Positions 44,135-58,514 of a stretch of DNA of 64,000 nucleotides are shown piece after piece. Below the pieces are notes generated by a model. That model did no database searches. It was not told where the DNA came from and was given only the letters and a program-made list of their open reading frames with translations. Each line of letters starts with the position of its first letter. Within the stretch, counting starts at the first letter, position 1. This DNA is from Enterobacter ludwigii (lineage in GTDB: Bacteria > Pseudomonadota > Gammaproteobacteria > Enterobacterales > Enterobacteriaceae). The position numbers and the translations under genes are program-made. The DNA lies in contig NZ_CP017279.1 in assembly GCF_001750725.1 (NCBI RefSeq), forward strand, positions 868,001 to 932,000, given 5' to 3'.

Positions 44135-44968
44135 TCAGGATTCCGGAGGCACTGACATATCGCGGTATTTAACCAGTATCGGGTTTTGCGCCTCTGCTTT
44201 GTTCTGCAGGTCCCACAATCCACGATCGATACCATCATTAATCAGGAAGATTACCCCGGTTTCTATGGCTGACATCAGACACATCATGACCGGTTCGTTA
44301 GAGGTATACCCGATTTCACCCTCCAGCAAACGCTGGTAATCGATGAAGCGGAAAACCCCGGCCTGCACTTCATAAGAAAGAATGGTTTTGCTGGTCGTTA
44401 CCGAAGAGAGCACTTCGCCCGTGCTGACGTTGACGACACGCAGGTTAACGGCGATTTGGTCGAGCTGATATTGCGTATCAGCACCGATACCAAAGTAACG
44501 CGCGCCCACACCACCCGATTTAACGTTGCTTTCATAACCGATAATCGATCCCTCGATCATGACGTTCGCCGCGGCCAGTGATTCCAGCGGCATGCGGTTA
44601 TTATTCGCGACGGTACCATTTTCCTGCGCAGCGCGAATAATTTTCCGTTCATTTAACAGGTTCTGGAGACCCTGACGTTCCAGAGGAATAAACCAGTGCG
44701 AATCCTTCAGGGCGGTCACCAGCATGGCGGTGGCGCTCTGTGGCACTGCCGTAGAAAAGTTACTTGCCGGATAAGGTTTAAATTGTCCCGTTTCATCCTG
44801 AATGTTGTAAACCGAGACAAATATTTTACCGGTCGGCGCAGGTAAATGTGTTAAATCACGATAGCTTTGAGCCCGAGGCATTAATGTTGGTTTTGCAGCT
44901 TCTTTAGGTGGAGCAGTTAAACAACCGCTCAATAAGCACACTGCAACAAATATCAGGAAGCGCTGCAT
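44135..44968 (-). CDS. csgG: Curli secretion channel lipoprotein CsgG
   Basis: Outer-membrane lipoprotein (277 aa) forming the nonameric curli export pore. Signal MQRFLIFVAVCLLSGC with lipobox LSGC, Cys16. CsgG features FVSVYNIQDETGQFKPYPAS and QYQLDQIAVNLRVVNVSTGE. Last gene of csgDEFG, 26 nt after csgF. Confidence 0.97.
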   Translation of the reverse strand: MQRFLIFVAVCLLSGCLTAPPKEAAKPTLMPRAQSYRDLTHLPAPTGKIFVSVYNIQDETGQFKPYPASNFSTAVPQSATAMLVTALKDSHWFIPLERQGLQNLLNERKIIRAAQENGTVANNNRMPLESLAAANVMIEGSIIGYESNVKSGGVGARYFGIGADTQYQLDQIAVNLRVVNVSTGEVLSSVTTSKTILSYEVQAGVFRFIDYQRLLEGEIGYTSNEPVMMCLMSAIETGVIFLINDGIDRGLWDLQNKAEAQNPILVKYRDMSVPPES

Positions 44969-44994
44969 GATCGTTGTCCTTATTTCGTTGTTGT

Positions 44995-45408
44995 TTAAAA
45001 GTTCGTTGAATCACTTTGTAGACCGGAAACCTGAATGGTGGAGGTTTTCCCGGTTTTTCGATCGGTAACGTTCAACTGGAGTTGTCCGTCCTTGTTGGCG
45101 ATGTCGACAATGAAGTCGTTGGTCACCATTCGGCCGGGTTTGCCGGTATTAATGTTGGTCAGCAACCCTCCCAAAATCTGCGACTGGATAGCCTGCGTGA
45201 AGTTGTCCAGTGCCGATGGGGTATCGACGCTAAAATCCTTAAAGCTGGGATCCTTATAGGAGTTTTGCGCCTGGGCTTCGTTCAACAGAAACGCCCCATT
45301 ATTGGGATTACCGCCAAAGTTAGGGTTACGGAACTGGAACGTCATATTTCCGGCCCAGCTTATAGGGGTTATTAGCATTATCGAAACAACTGCATATGCA
45401 ATACGCAT
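44995..45408 (-). CDS. csgF: Curli assembly factor CsgF
   Basis: Secreted curli assembly protein (137 aa) that caps CsgG and positions the CsgB nucleator. Signal [20 protein letters not shown]; the mature N-terminus [20 protein letters not shown] is the conserved CsgG-binding segment. Confidence 0.96.
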   Translation of the reverse strand: MRIAYAVVSIMLITPISWAGNMTFQFRNPNFGGNPNNGAFLLNEAQAQNSYKDPSFKDFSVDTPSALDNFTQAIQSQILGGLLTNINTGKPGRMVTNDFIVDIANKDGQLQLNVTDRKTGKTSTIQVSGLQSDSTNF

Positions 45409-45431
45409 GACAGCCTCCGGATATAGGTTCG

Positions 45432-45821
45432 CTAGAATTCGTCTTTTGCTAAATCGCTAGTGCTTAATAGCGCTTTATCAATTTGCAGGCGATTAATAGC
45501 ATCTTCTGATTGAGCCAGTGCTAAGGCTACGTTTTTATCGAAGTCTATTTTCGTGGGGAATAAAAATGTTTGATAAATAACGTCCTGATTAGCCGTTATT
45601 GTTATCCAACTTCCCCATCGTGCACTGGGCCGCTCGTTGATTGTTATATTTCCAGTAAATGTACTGTCCCATTTGTCACTGAATGCACGATAAAAATTGT
45701 GCCCGACCGAGGAGACAGTGTGGTCTGTTAACAATCCGGGAACTTCGACCTCGACGGCCCGTACGTTCCCGGCAGCGAGCATGAAACTCGCTGCGGCGAT
45801 CCAACTCAACGTGCGTTTCAT
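45432..45821 (-). CDS. csgE: Curli assembly/transport factor CsgE
   Basis: Periplasmic curli-specificity factor (129 aa) that caps the CsgG vestibule and guides CsgA. Signal [20 protein letters not shown]; mature [20 protein letters not shown]. Four nt after csgD. Confidence 0.96.
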   Translation of the reverse strand: MKRTLSWIAAASFMLAAGNVRAVEVEVPGLLTDHTVSSVGHNFYRAFSDKWDSTFTGNITINERPSARWGSWITITANQDVIYQTFLFPTKIDFDKNVALALAQSEDAINRLQIDKALLSTSDLAKDEF

Positions 45822-45825
45822 TTGA

Positions 45826-46476
45826 TTAACGCCTGAGGTTATCGTTTGCCCATGAAACAGCCTGAGTTCGGTTCTTAACAGCTATCTTCTTGAAAAGATT
45901 ATAAAGGTGCGTCTTTACCGTATTTTCGCTGATAAATAACGAACGGGCGATTTCAATATTTGAAGCACCAATGCGCAATTTGTTCAGGATCTCTTTCTCA
46001 CGGTGCGTTAGCAGCGCTGACTCTGAACTGTTATAGCGGTAATTTCCGGAGTGCGTGATGAGGTAGCTGGCAAGTTTTTGCGAAAAATAACACTCGCCGC
46101 GCAATATACCCTGCAGACCTTCGACCAGCCGATCTTCTTCTTCCGTGATATAGAACACACCATTGATATGCGGCCAGCTTTCAATATCCCTGAAGGGATA
46201 CTCATCAGGAGTATTCAATAATAACACGCGGATATTATTGTTTTTCCTGCTTAAATTATCTTGCCAGTAATGGATAAGCTTTTTATCCGCTTCCATCATA
46301 TCAATCAGAATGATACTGCCAGGTGCAATATCATCAAAAGAACGTTGAATATTATGTAATTTCCCGTGCAGAGACAGCGATTGCTTTAAATGTTGTAATA
46401 AAGCGGTCGCTTGCAACGAAGGTTTTGTGATCAACAGTAACGTATGACCATGTAAACTTTGGACTTCATTATACAT
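45826..46476 (-). CDS. csgD: Curli/biofilm master regulator CsgD
   Basis: LuxR/FixJ-type regulator (216 aa, E. coli length) activating csgBAC and biofilm genes. N-terminal receiver-like domain; C-terminal helix-turn-helix [20 protein letters not shown] followed by [20 protein letters not shown]. The start [20 protein letters not shown] at 46476 matches E. coli; the frame extends to 46560 through the leader and is rejected. Confidence 0.97.
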   Translation of the reverse strand: MYNEVQSLHGHTLLLITKPSLQATALLQHLKQSLSLHGKLHNIQRSFDDIAPGSIILIDMMEADKKLIHYWQDNLSRKNNNIRVLLLNTPDEYPFRDIESWPHINGVFYITEEEDRLVEGLQGILRGECYFSQKLASYLITHSGNYRYNSSESALLTHREKEILNKLRIGASNIEIARSLFISENTVKTHLYNLFKKIAVKNRTQAVSWANDNLRR

Positions 46477-46510
46477 GATGAAACCCCACTTTTTTATGAC
46501 ACCTGACAGC

Positions 46511-46535
46511 GGTCCTCCAGATAAAAAAGAGGACC
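46511..46535 (-). promoter_or_regulatory. csgD leader hairpin near the ribosome site
   Basis: GGTCCTC and GAGGACC pair around an 11-nt loop in the csgD 5' UTR; a second stem (ACCTCC-agca-type loop-GGAGGT) lies farther upstream around 46585-46600. In E. coli this leader is the target of several small RNAs. Confidence 0.6.
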
Positions 46536-47105
46536 CCAGAAGTACTGACAGATGTTGCACTGCTGTGTGAAGAAAAAAACCATAACCTCCAGCAGGAGGT
46601 AAATATAAAACAAATTTCGTACATCTGATTTCAATCTAGCTATTACTAACTTTAAAGCAAGTGTTAAACGTGTAACAGGATGTAAAAATCAATATTAATT
46701 TGTGAAAATGGACTCTTTTAAATGTTGTGGAATGATAAGAAAGTTGTACATGTAAATAACCCTGCACAGATTTTAAAAATCATACAAATATTTATAATTG
46801 TTTGATTTTTATTAATATTAATTATTTATTTCTTCCCGTAAAGAGGTATGAGTCACAGAGATTTTCTAAGTCCTGGAATGAACGATGCTGCGTCTTAAGA
46901 AAACAGGTCTCGTGTCACGTGTTGTGTAAAATGTCCTCCTGGCGTTTCGTTTAGCGTCCGTTGCATGGGGGCTTTACTCCTCTCGTCCCGCTGCACAATC
47001 GATTATTAAGAAAGGCTTAATAGAAAAATAAGAACCCCGGTCTATAACGTTTTTTTGCATGGAATTACTACTTTGAGGTGACGTGATAAATAAAAATAAG
47101 CCACG

Positions 47106-47116
47106 CGGGTGAGATA
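47106..47116 (+). promoter_or_regulatory. CsgD-binding-site-like sequence before csgB
   Basis: CGGGTGAGATA matches the CsgD consensus CGGGKGAGNKA at all but the weakly conserved penultimate position, about 130 nt before csgB. Confidence 0.65.
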
Positions 47117-47242
47117 TTTAAAATGTTTCGGCAGACATACTCATCACCGTAACGACGCGTTAACAAATTACGAGTCGTTCTAACACGAAGTCACAGTAAC
47201 AAGGTTATGGCGTTATCAAATAGCCAGGTCCAGGGTGACAAC

Positions 47243-47698
47243 ATGAAAAATACATCGTTATTTATGATGTTTACATTACTGGGTGCGCCTGGATTTGTAA
47301 TCGCGGCTGATTCAGATTTGGCTAACGCTGAATATAACTTCACGGTTAATGAATTAAGTCGTTCATCATTAAATCAGGCAGCCATTATTGGTCAGCAGGG
47401 CATGTTAAATGATGCTCAGGTTCGCCAGGACGGGTCAAAATTATTGTCCATTGTTTCTCAGGATGGAGCAGGCAACAGAGCGAGAGTTGATCAATCAGGG
47501 ACTTATAATATTGCCTGGATCGATCAGAGCGGTAGCGCGAATGATGCAGGTATTACGCAAGATGGATATGGTAATAGTGCGAAAATTATCCAAAAAGGGT
47601 CGGGTAATAGAGCAAATATTACGCAGTACGGTACGCAGAAAACCGCAGTTGTAGTGCAGAGACAGTCGCAAATGGCGATTCGCGTTATTCAGCGTTAG
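47243..47698 (+). CDS. csgB: Curlin minor subunit / nucleator CsgB
   Basis: Surface nucleator of curli fibres (151 aa, E. coli length). Signal MKNTSLFMMFTLLGAPGFVI..A, then five imperfect curlin repeats of the type QxGxxNxAxxxQ (for example ITQDGYGNSAKIIQKGSGNR). The in-frame ATG at 47207 lies upstream of the signal peptide and is not used. Confidence 0.96.
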   Translation: MKNTSLFMMFTLLGAPGFVIAADSDLANAEYNFTVNELSRSSLNQAAIIGQQGMLNDAQVRQDGSKLLSIVSQDGAGNRARVDQSGTYNIAWIDQSGSANDAGITQDGYGNSAKIIQKGSGNRANITQYGTQKTAVVVQRQSQMAIRVIQR

Positions 47699-47739
47699 TT
47701 ATTTAGCGGCGACTTTAATCAATCCGATGGGGGTTTACC

Positions 47740-48195
47740 ATGAAATTTATCAAAGTGGCAGCAATTGCAGCAATCGTAGTTTCTGGTAGTGCTATGGCCG
47801 GTAGTATTAATCAAGGCGGTTGGGGTAACGGGCATGGCCACGGTGGTCATGACAGTGGTCCAAATTCAACGCTGAGCATTTACCAGTACGGTGGCGGTAA
47901 CTCGGCTCTCGCTTTGCAAACCAGTGCGAGAAATTCCACACTGACCATTAATCAAAGTGGCGGCGGTAACGGTGCTGACGTTGGTCAGGGCTCTGATGAC
48001 AGCTCAATTAGTCTGACTCAGAATGGTTTCGGTAACAGCGCAACGCTTGACCAGTGGAATGGTAACCACTCGGTGATGAACGTTAGCCAGTACGGTGGTG
48101 GCAACGGTGCTGCTGTTGATCAAACCGCATCCGGATCCACTGTGACTGTTCAGCAGGTTGGTTTTGGCAACCACGCGACTGCACATCAGTATTAA
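47740..48195 (+). CDS. csgA: Major curlin subunit CsgA
   Basis: Amyloid fibre subunit (151 aa). Signal MKFIKVAAIAAIVVSGSAMA; the mature N-terminus GSINQGGWGN with a Gly/His-rich N22-like stretch targets it to CsgG; five repeats S-x5-QxGxGNxAxxxQ follow (LSIYQYGGGNSALALQ, LTINQSGGGNGADVGQ, ISLTQNGFGNSATLDQ, MNVSQYGGGNGAAVDQ, VTVQQVGFGNHATAHQ). Terminator directly after. Confidence 0.97.
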   Translation: MKFIKVAAIAAIVVSGSAMAGSINQGGWGNGHGHGGHDSGPNSTLSIYQYGGGNSALALQTSARNSTLTINQSGGGNGADVGQGSDDSSISLTQNGFGNSATLDQWNGNHSVMNVSQYGGGNGAAVDQTASGSTVTVQQVGFGNHATAHQY

Positions 48196-48212
48196 TTTCC
48201 AGTCTGTGCTAC

Positions 48213-48243
48213 AAAAAACAGGGCATTTGCCCTGTTTTTTTTT
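48213..48243 (+). terminator. Terminator between csgA and csgC
   Basis: AAAAACAGGGC-attt-GCCCTGTTTTTTTTT; explains strong csgBA and weak csgC expression. Confidence 0.9.
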
Positions 48244-48255
48244 CGGGAGTTCATC

Positions 48256-48588
48256 ATGAATACCTTAATTCTCCTCGCGGCGCTTTCCAGTCAGATCACG
48301 TTTAAAACGTCGCAACAGGGAAATATGACCACCATTATTCCGCAGGTTATTCTGACGGAACCGTGTGAATGTCAGGTGCAGATTGTCTCTTTGCGACAGG
48401 GGCTGGGGGGGCAAAGTTCTTCACGGCAACAAAACACACTTTTTATTCCCGCTAATCAGACGATTGATTTAATGCGGCTGAGTTTAAATATAGATTCCGG
48501 AGACAAGGTGAACATTACTGTCACCGTCTCTGACGGGAAATCGCTTCATTTATCACAGCAATGGTCCCCGGCGGGAAGTGCGCTCTAA
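48256..48588 (+). CDS. csgC: Curli assembly protein / amyloid inhibitor CsgC
   Basis: Periplasmic immunoglobulin-like protein (110 aa, E. coli length) that prevents premature CsgA fibre formation. Short signal MNTLILLAALSSQ; CxC motif in EPCECQVQIV. The start follows TCGGGAG. Confidence 0.94.
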   Translation: MNTLILLAALSSQITFKTSQQGNMTTIIPQVILTEPCECQVQIVSLRQGLGGQSSSRQQNTLFIPANQTIDLMRLSLNIDSGDKVNITVTVSDGKSLHLSQQWSPAGSAL

Positions 48589-48747
48589 TGATTATGAAAT
48601 CAAGATGTTGTGGATATGGCGGGCGTGCGCGGTTGAGCTATGCTGTTATCAGGAACTGTGCAGTGCTGTTCCATAACGTGATGCTTCGTTTGCCCTAGCG
48701 GAGCGCGTTTACCCCTCAAGGACGACTTTCATTGAGGAGTACATATA

Positions 48748-49068
48748 GTGACCAAATATTTAGCCCGACGGGTTTATGGTTTAGGTTTGATCCTCTCTGC
48801 ATTTATTACTCCCGCTTTTTCAGCCACGATTGTCGACGGTGGTGTGATTCATTTTCGCGGCGCTATTGTCGCAGACCCCTGCGTGGTCACACCGCATCAT
48901 GACGCGTTTGCAATGACATGCCCGGATAATAATCGGATGCAAACGCGCAGAGTCAGCTATGAAGATGTACTTAACGGTCAGGTCAACGATTCCAGCCTCG
49001 CAACTCTCAGCATGAAGTACCTTAATCCCGAAAAAACGCTCGCGGTTGTTCAAATTCAGTATCGTTAA
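48748..49068 (+). CDS. ymdA: Conserved exported protein YmdA
   Basis: Small exported protein (106 aa; E. coli YmdA is of similar length) with signal LARRVYGLGLILSAFITPAF..SA and a beta-rich body resembling a short fimbrial-adhesin-type fold (GGVIHFRGAIVADPCVVTPH). GTG start with GAGGAG 8 nt upstream. Function unknown; location after csgC as in E. coli. The gap 48589-48747 shows no gene. Confidence 0.85.
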   Translation: MTKYLARRVYGLGLILSAFITPAFSATIVDGGVIHFRGAIVADPCVVTPHHDAFAMTCPDNNRMQTRRVSYEDVLNGQVNDSSLATLSMKYLNPEKTLAVVQIQYR

Positions 49069-49174
49069 TTCTCGCTCTTCCGCTCCCCGGCGGAAGAGGT
49101 TTTTCCCCGATAGTTTTTTATCCATACCTCCTCTGCGATACACTTAAGAAAAAGGCGGGTAGCAGAGGGTACGT

Positions 49175-49717
49175 ATGAAACCGCAAATTGAAGTCATTCA
49201 TGGCGATATTACGACGATGCACGTCGACGTGATCGTTAATGCGGCCAATCCATCACTGATGGGCGGGGGCGGTGTTGACGGCGCAATCCACCGGGCTGCA
49301 GGACCGCAGCTCCTTGAGGCCTGTAAAGCTGTGCGTCAGCAGCAGGGTGAATGTCCTCCGGGTCATGCGGTGATTACCCTCGCGGGAGATCTTCCTGCCA
49401 AAGCGGTGATTCACGCTGTGGGGCCTGTATGGCATGGCGGCGATCGGCATGAGGCGAGTATTCTGGAGGAGGCGTACCGCAACTGCCTGCGCCTGGCAGC
49501 GGATAACGGCTATAAGACGATGGCTTTTCCGGCTATCAGCACTGGGGTATATGGATATCCAAAACCTGCCGCTGCCACGATCGCGGTAGAGACCGTTTAC
49601 CGATACCTCTCCCTCAAGCCGATGCCTGAGAAGGTGATTTTTGTCTGTTTCGACGAAGAAACCACACACCTTTATCAGCGGCTTCTCACGCAGCGTGGAC
49701 AGGACGTAGAGAGCTAA
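49175..49717 (+). CDS. ymdB: O-acetyl-ADP-ribose deacetylase YmdB (macrodomain)
   Basis: Macrodomain protein (180 aa) that deacetylates O-acetyl-ADP-ribose; in E. coli it also inhibits RNase III. Ligand motif [20 protein letters not shown] near residues 20-39 and the phosphate loop [12 protein letters not shown]. In E. coli clsC follows; here a terminator and convergent opgC follow instead. Confidence 0.95.
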   Translation: MKPQIEVIHGDITTMHVDVIVNAANPSLMGGGGVDGAIHRAAGPQLLEACKAVRQQQGECPPGHAVITLAGDLPAKAVIHAVGPVWHGGDRHEASILEEAYRNCLRLAADNGYKTMAFPAISTGVYGYPKPAAATIAVETVYRYLSLKPMPEKVIFVCFDEETTHLYQRLLTQRGQDVES

Positions 49718-49753
49718 AACAAACGCGGCGCACTGAGTGCGCCGCGTTTGTTT
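49717..49753. terminator. Bidirectional terminator between ymdB and opgC
   Basis: AAACGCGGCGCAC-tga-GTGCGCCGCGTTT, 13-bp stem flanked by AAAAC and GTTTA. Confidence 0.85.
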
Positions 49754-50891
49754 ATGAGGCTTTAGCCTGTGGTTTTCCTGAAAAGAGGAAACGCAGGAGC
49801 GGGATCCGCAGATGGATTTCATAAAGCACGATGGCAATCCCAATCACAAAGACCAGTCCGGTAAAGAAACCCAGCGTGTTGGACGCAATATGTGGCGTGA
49901 TATAAGCGCCGAAGAACAGCGTCAGCGGGTGGTGCACCAGGTAAATAAACAGTGAAGCATTGACGAAGTAGGTCACGCGGCTGGACTTAAAGTTCAGCAA
50001 GCGGTGTCCCAGCGCGAAGACCACATTCACCATCCACAGACCCAGCAGCATGGTGATCACGCTTTCTGTTTCATACATCCAGCCATCGCCGCTGCCATAG
50101 CGCTGATTTAACAGATAGGCCGCAAACGCGATAGCGGCACCCAGGGCGCACCATGGCGACGGGGTGGTAAACAGCGATTTAAGTTTGGGATGAATAAATG
50201 CCAGCGCACCGGCTAAAAAGAAGGGGATGTAAAACAGCGACTGCATCACGACGAAATTGAACAGCCCGTCACTCAGTATCGGCGGATACACGATAAATAG
50301 CGTGCGTCTCACGGCCGCATAGGCGATACCCAGCAGCAAAAAGAGCAGAGACAGTTTACCCAGCGTAATATTGGCGAAGAAGGTATCGGCCTGGGTACTC
50401 AGGCGATGGCGCAGGCGGCTGAAAATGACCAGACTGACCGTGGTGAGCACCACCAGGACCAGCAGGAACCACAGGTGAGACACCAGTTCCCAGACCAGGG
50501 TATTGTACTTTTCATACAGCGTCAGATTTGGCCAGTTCTCCGCTTTGCCTTTGACGTACTGCAACATAATAAACTGCGGCAACGTCAGCAGGGGAATGGC
50601 GGTCAACATCGGAATGCCCACACGCTCCACGCGCACTTTCCACCAGCGTTTTACCGGGTAGCGTAAGAACAGCATGTAGGAGAAATAGCCGGATATGACA
50701 AAAAACACCTGCATACGAAAGGCATGGATAAAGTCATTAAACAGCGTGAGCCACCAGGAAGGCATCTGGCTATTCACATGCCAGGTGTGGCTGGAGTAAA
50801 TCAGTGAAATGTGAAAGGGGATCCCCAACAGCATCAGCCATGCCCGGATCGAGTCGAGGAAATATTCACGTTCTACAGGTGTTGAGCTCAT
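49752..50891 (-). CDS. opgC: Osmoregulated periplasmic glucan succinyltransferase OpgC
   Basis: Acyltransferase-3-family membrane protein (379 aa; E. coli 385) with about ten helices that adds succinyl groups to periplasmic glucans. N-terminal [20 protein letters not shown] carries the family Arg/His signature. Divergent from opgGH, as in E. coli. Confidence 0.95.
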   Translation of the reverse strand: MSSTPVEREYFLDSIRAWLMLLGIPFHISLIYSSHTWHVNSQMPSWWLTLFNDFIHAFRMQVFFVISGYFSYMLFLRYPVKRWWKVRVERVGIPMLTAIPLLTLPQFIMLQYVKGKAENWPNLTLYEKYNTLVWELVSHLWFLLVLVVLTTVSLVIFSRLRHRLSTQADTFFANITLGKLSLLFLLLGIAYAAVRRTLFIVYPPILSDGLFNFVVMQSLFYIPFFLAGALAFIHPKLKSLFTTPSPWCALGAAIAFAAYLLNQRYGSGDGWMYETESVITMLLGLWMVNVVFALGHRLLNFKSSRVTYFVNASLFIYLVHHPLTLFFGAYITPHIASNTLGFFTGLVFVIGIAIVLYEIHLRIPLLRFLFSGKPQAKAS

Positions 50892-51086
50892 ATAACTTTG
50901 TGCATTCTCAGACTTTTCGCCTTATCCCTAAGACTCATAATGGTTACATTCGAAGCCAACCCTACACCAAGACCGACACCCTGTCTCCAGGATAAGCACG
51001 CAAAGTGAAAAGCGGGTTCTTTCATTTGCTTAATCCATGAGCCAGCGAGCTGAACAAAGCAGTGATAATGTTGTCGGATTGCCTGA

Positions 51087-55221
<4,135 letters not shown>

Positions 55222-55230
55222 GCCTTCTGT

Positions 55231-55255
55231 GCCCGGCGGCGTTACGCTACCCGGC
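55231..55255. repeat. REP-like palindrome after opgH
   Basis: GCCCGGCGGCG-TTA-CGCTACCCGGC, REP-type imperfect palindrome immediately downstream of opgH. Confidence 0.6.
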
Positions 55256-55259
55256 AAAT

Positions 55260-55290
55260 AAAATACCGGCTGAAAAGCCGGTATTTTTTT
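55260..55290 (+). terminator. Terminator of opgGH
   Basis: AAATACCGGC-tgaaaa-GCCGGTATTTTTTT. Confidence 0.9.
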
Positions 55291-55301
55291 AGAGGTCATT
55301 G

Positions 55302-55529
55302 ATGAAAATAATCCTCGCCGTGATGATGGCGTGTTTACTCAGCGGCTGTGGCAGCATCATCAGCCGCACCATTCCAGGGCAAGGCCACGGTAATCAGTAC
55401 TACCCCGGGGTAAAATGGGATGTACGTGACTCAGCGTGGCGCTATCTCACCGTGCTCGATTTACCGTTTTCACTGGTATTCGATACGCTATTGTTGCCGA
55501 TCGACGCTCAGCACGGCCCTTATGAATAG
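55302..55529 (+). CDS. yceK: Small lipoprotein YceK
   Basis: Lipoprotein of 75 aa (E. coli length), signal MKIILAVMMACLLSGCGS with lipobox LSGC. Contains PFSLVFDTLLLPIDA. Function unknown; DUF1375-type family. AGAGG precedes the ATG. Confidence 0.92.
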   Translation: MKIILAVMMACLLSGCGSIISRTIPGQGHGNQYYPGVKWDVRDSAWRYLTVLDLPFSLVFDTLLLPIDAQHGPYE

Positions 55530-55535
55530 GGGAAA

Positions 55536-55910
55536 TTAACGCTCATCCCACTCATCGGCTGCGGTCTGTCCTTCTTCCGTATCCAGCGGTGGCTCGAGCT
55601 GAAATTCGCCCTCATCCCACTCGTGCAGGGTGTTTTCTTCAAGCCATTCCTGCCGTAGTTCGATTTCGTCATAGTCGCCATCAAAGACGGCCTGCGCACC
55701 TTCTCCGCTCAGGACCGGCAAACATTCTCCTTCCTCGCCATCATCAGCAAAGAATTCGGCCTGCCACATAATATCCCCGTCCTGCAGAACGTATTTCTGG
55801 ATATTAAGTTGTTGCACGTCAGCATTTTCTTCCTCAACGCCAGGATTATCGGCGAGGAACTCTTCACGAGCGGCATCAATAGCTTCTTCCAGTGTGGCGT
55901 ACATGGTCAT
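55536..55910 (-). CDS. msyB: Acidic protein MsyB
   Basis: Strongly acidic cytoplasmic protein (124 aa, E. coli length), first found as a multicopy suppressor of secY/secA mutants. Many Asp/Glu runs (FADDGEEGECLP, DGDYDEIELRQEWLEEN). Role unclear; RpoS-linked in E. coli. Confidence 0.93.
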   Translation of the reverse strand: MTMYATLEEAIDAAREEFLADNPGVEEENADVQQLNIQKYVLQDGDIMWQAEFFADDGEEGECLPVLSGEGAQAVFDGDYDEIELRQEWLEENTLHEWDEGEFQLEPPLDTEEGQTAADEWDER

Positions 55911-55994
55911 TGGTGTCTCCCTGTTTTCCTGAAGGTTTCAGGGAAAGAATAGCTGAATATCGGGTTCTGCAAGTATGAATGCAAAAATAAGCTG

Positions 55995-57224
55995 TCACGC
56001 GTTCGTCTTATTAACGACCGGTCGTAAAGCCCTCGATAAACTGAACCACGAATAAACCGCATTAAACAACACCACGCCCGCGGTGACGATAAACACGGCG
56101 CGGAAACCAAAACTGGCGGAAATCCCGGCTCCGACAAGCGGTCCGGTGACGTTGCCGATATCGCGAAATGACTGGTTATAGCTAAAAATGCGGCCGGCTA
56201 TCTGGTTCGTTGAGTTGTAAACCAGCAGGGTCTGAACCGCAGGCAGTAACGCGCCGTCTGCCGCTCCCAGTAAGAAGCGCAGCAGGCCAAGCTGCCACGG
56301 TGCTTGTACCATCGACATCGGAATAAGGAGCAGAACGGAAATCACCAGGGCGCATATCAGGATTTTTTCCGGGCCCACGCGGTCCCCCAGTTTTCCCAGC
56401 CTCGGGGCGCTGAGCAGCGCCGCCACGCCGGGCACCGACGCGATAAGCCCGCTGATAAACGCAATATTACTGACGTCACCGGCCAGATCGCGAACGTAGA
56501 GCGTCAGAATAGGGGCAATCGACCCGGTTGCTACCTGAATAATCAGGGTCGTTACGAACAGGCTTAGCACCAGCCTGGGGTTTTTAAGCGAGGTCAGCAC
56601 ATCCCGTGCGTGGAGCATCTCTTTTCGAGTGACCGGGGTGAAACGTTCACGGATACAGAGCAGCGTGACGATAAAGCAGAGAAAAAGGACGCTGGCAGTA
56701 ATGAAAAAGACCGGACGCAGGCCGTAGTTATCCGCCAGCAGCCCGCCTGCCAGCGGTCCCAGCAATGCGCCGCTCACGCCTCCGGTGGAGAGCGTTCCGA
56801 GCGCCCAGCCGCTTTTGTGTCGCGGAATTTGGGTGGCGATGAGCGCATTTGCGTTAGGAATAAAGCCCCCCAGCAGGCCCAGTAACGCGCGCAAAATCAG
56901 AAATTGCCAGACGTTCTGCGCAAGGCCCATCAGCGCCATGATGATGGCCATCCCTAGTGCTGAACGCAGCAGCATGATCTTTCGTCCTTTGCGATCGGCA
57001 AGGCCACCCCAGAAGGGCGAAGCAATCGCGGAAAAGAGAAAGGTGATACTGAAGACCAGGCCAGACCACATATTGAGCGCACTGTGACCGGTGACGCCAA
57101 GTTGTTCAACGTAAAGCGGCAGGAAGGGCATCACCAGGCTAAACGCCGCACCGGTGAGAAAACAGCCAAGCCACGCAACCGTGAGGTTACGCTTCCAGTT
57201 TATGGGGGCATCTGAGGGTGACAT
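55995..57224 (-). CDS. mdtG: MFS multidrug efflux protein MdtG
   Basis: Twelve-helix major facilitator exporter (409 aa; E. coli 408) linked to fosfomycin and deoxycholate resistance. Motif [13 protein letters not shown] between helices 2 and 3, and [15 protein letters not shown] in helix 1. The start at 57224 ([13 protein letters not shown]) matches E. coli; the frame runs on to 57359 without support. Confidence 0.95.
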   Translation of the reverse strand: MSPSDAPINWKRNLTVAWLGCFLTGAAFSLVMPFLPLYVEQLGVTGHSALNMWSGLVFSITFLFSAIASPFWGGLADRKGRKIMLLRSALGMAIIMALMGLAQNVWQFLILRALLGLLGGFIPNANALIATQIPRHKSGWALGTLSTGGVSGALLGPLAGGLLADNYGLRPVFFITASVLFLCFIVTLLCIRERFTPVTRKEMLHARDVLTSLKNPRLVLSLFVTTLIIQVATGSIAPILTLYVRDLAGDVSNIAFISGLIASVPGVAALLSAPRLGKLGDRVGPEKILICALVISVLLLIPMSMVQAPWQLGLLRFLLGAADGALLPAVQTLLVYNSTNQIAGRIFSYNQSFRDIGNVTGPLVGAGISASFGFRAVFIVTAGVVLFNAVYSWFSLSRALRPVVNKTNA

Positions 57225-57365
57225 AACAATCCGCATAATGAGGTGCAAAGCACCATAGGCCTGAAGTAATAAGCCTGCTAAGTATGCGCCTGGGTTATGA
57301 TCGCTGCAATGCGGAGGAGCTTTTAAAGCTAAATGAGCGTGCGGCCCTGATGGCCGCACGGAAAA

Positions 57366-58292
57366 TTAATAGCGCGACGGCATACCCTCTGGCCGCGTTT
57401 TGAAGCGACGATGGAGCCACATATACTGCTCCGGCGCGAGCATGATGCATTTCTCAACCACTCTGTTCATCCAGCGAGCGGTCGTTTCCGCATCGTCCAG
57501 CGGCGGCGCGAGTTCCGGCTCGAGCATCATTAACTCGTAGCCTGAGCCATCCGGCTTGCGACGCGGGACAAACGGGACGATCGCGGCTTTGGACATTTTC
57601 GCCAGCATCCAGGTACCGGTGGTTGTGGCCGCCTCTTCAACGGCGAAGAACGGGACAAATACGCTGGATTGTGGGCCATAATCGTGGTCAGGGGCATACC
57701 AGATCACTTCACCTGATTTCAGCGCGCGGATCATCCCCTTCAGGTCTTTACGGTCGATCATACTTTTGTTGGAGCGCATACGACCATTGGTCTGGATTAA
57801 ATCGATCACCGGGTTATCGTTAGGGCGATAAACACCAATACCGGGTGCCTGCATGCCAAACATACGCGCACCGATCTCCAGCGTCAGAAAATGCACGCCA
57901 ATCAGCAGTACGCCTGTCTTATTGGCCTGAAGCGTATGCACAGGCTCCATACCCGTCCCGGTGACTTCACTCCAGCGGGCCATCCGTTTGTCTGGCCAGA
58001 ACCACGCCATACCGGTTTCCATCAGCCCCATGCCAACGGATTCGAAATTCCTGGTCACCATCTCATGACGTTCCGCCTCGCTCATCTGCGGGAAGCACAG
58101 CTCAAGGTTGCGGTAGGCAATCCTGGCGCGGCGTTTCATGAATTTTTGACCAATACGGCCCACACATTTGCCCACACGGAAAATCACAGGGTAAGGGAGT
58201 TGGACCATCAGCCATAAAAAACCAATGCCAAGCCAGGTCAACCAATAGCGGGGATGCAAAAGGGCGACAGTAAATTTCGGTAACTGGGTCAT
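57366..58292 (-). CDS. lpxL: Lipid A lauroyltransferase LpxL
   Basis: Kdo2-lipid IV(A) lauroyltransferase (308 aa; E. coli 306), inner-membrane enzyme of lipid A synthesis. N-terminal membrane anchor (about 16-40), catalytic HxxxxE motif His134/Glu139 in [11 protein letters not shown], and [16 protein letters not shown]. Compared with E. coli there is a two-residue expansion around residue 112. Confidence 0.96.
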   Translation of the reverse strand: MTQLPKFTVALLHPRYWLTWLGIGFLWLMVQLPYPVIFRVGKCVGRIGQKFMKRRARIAYRNLELCFPQMSEAERHEMVTRNFESVGMGLMETGMAWFWPDKRMARWSEVTGTGMEPVHTLQANKTGVLLIGVHFLTLEIGARMFGMQAPGIGVYRPNDNPVIDLIQTNGRMRSNKSMIDRKDLKGMIRALKSGEVIWYAPDHDYGPQSSVFVPFFAVEEAATTTGTWMLAKMSKAAIVPFVPRRKPDGSGYELMMLEPELAPPLDDAETTARWMNRVVEKCIMLAPEQYMWLHRRFKTRPEGMPSRY

Positions 58293-58514
58293 GTCTTTCC
58301 TGTGTTCTAACGTCCTGTTTAGCTATTGTCTCATTTTTTGAGGCGTAGCCAAAATGTCTGTCTTCGAAACGTGTACGAATGCAGCAATTGTTAAGTCTGA
58401 CTAACTAGGGTGTGTGAAATGTAGCGTAAATTGTGTGGATGTAAATTGTCATTGTTTGCTATATGATGCCGACCGATTTTTCATTCTCTCTAACGATTGC
58501 AGGACTTGTACACC

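Larger units (their letters stand above)
46477..47242. promoter_or_regulatory. csgD-csgB divergent regulatory region (766 nt, no gene)
   Basis: Long AT-rich intergenic region controlling both curli operons. The csgD side has a leader with two hairpins and a TAGATT -10 candidate (complement of 46633-46638) about 150 nt before the start codon, matching the known length of the E. coli csgD leader. The csgB side has a CsgD-box match at 47106-47116. No open frame of note. Confidence 0.8.

Noticed and set aside
47855..48190. Tandem repeats in csgA considered as a DNA repeat array or CRISPR
   Set aside because: They are the five curlin amino-acid repeats in frame; nucleotide identity between units is low and there are no spacers.
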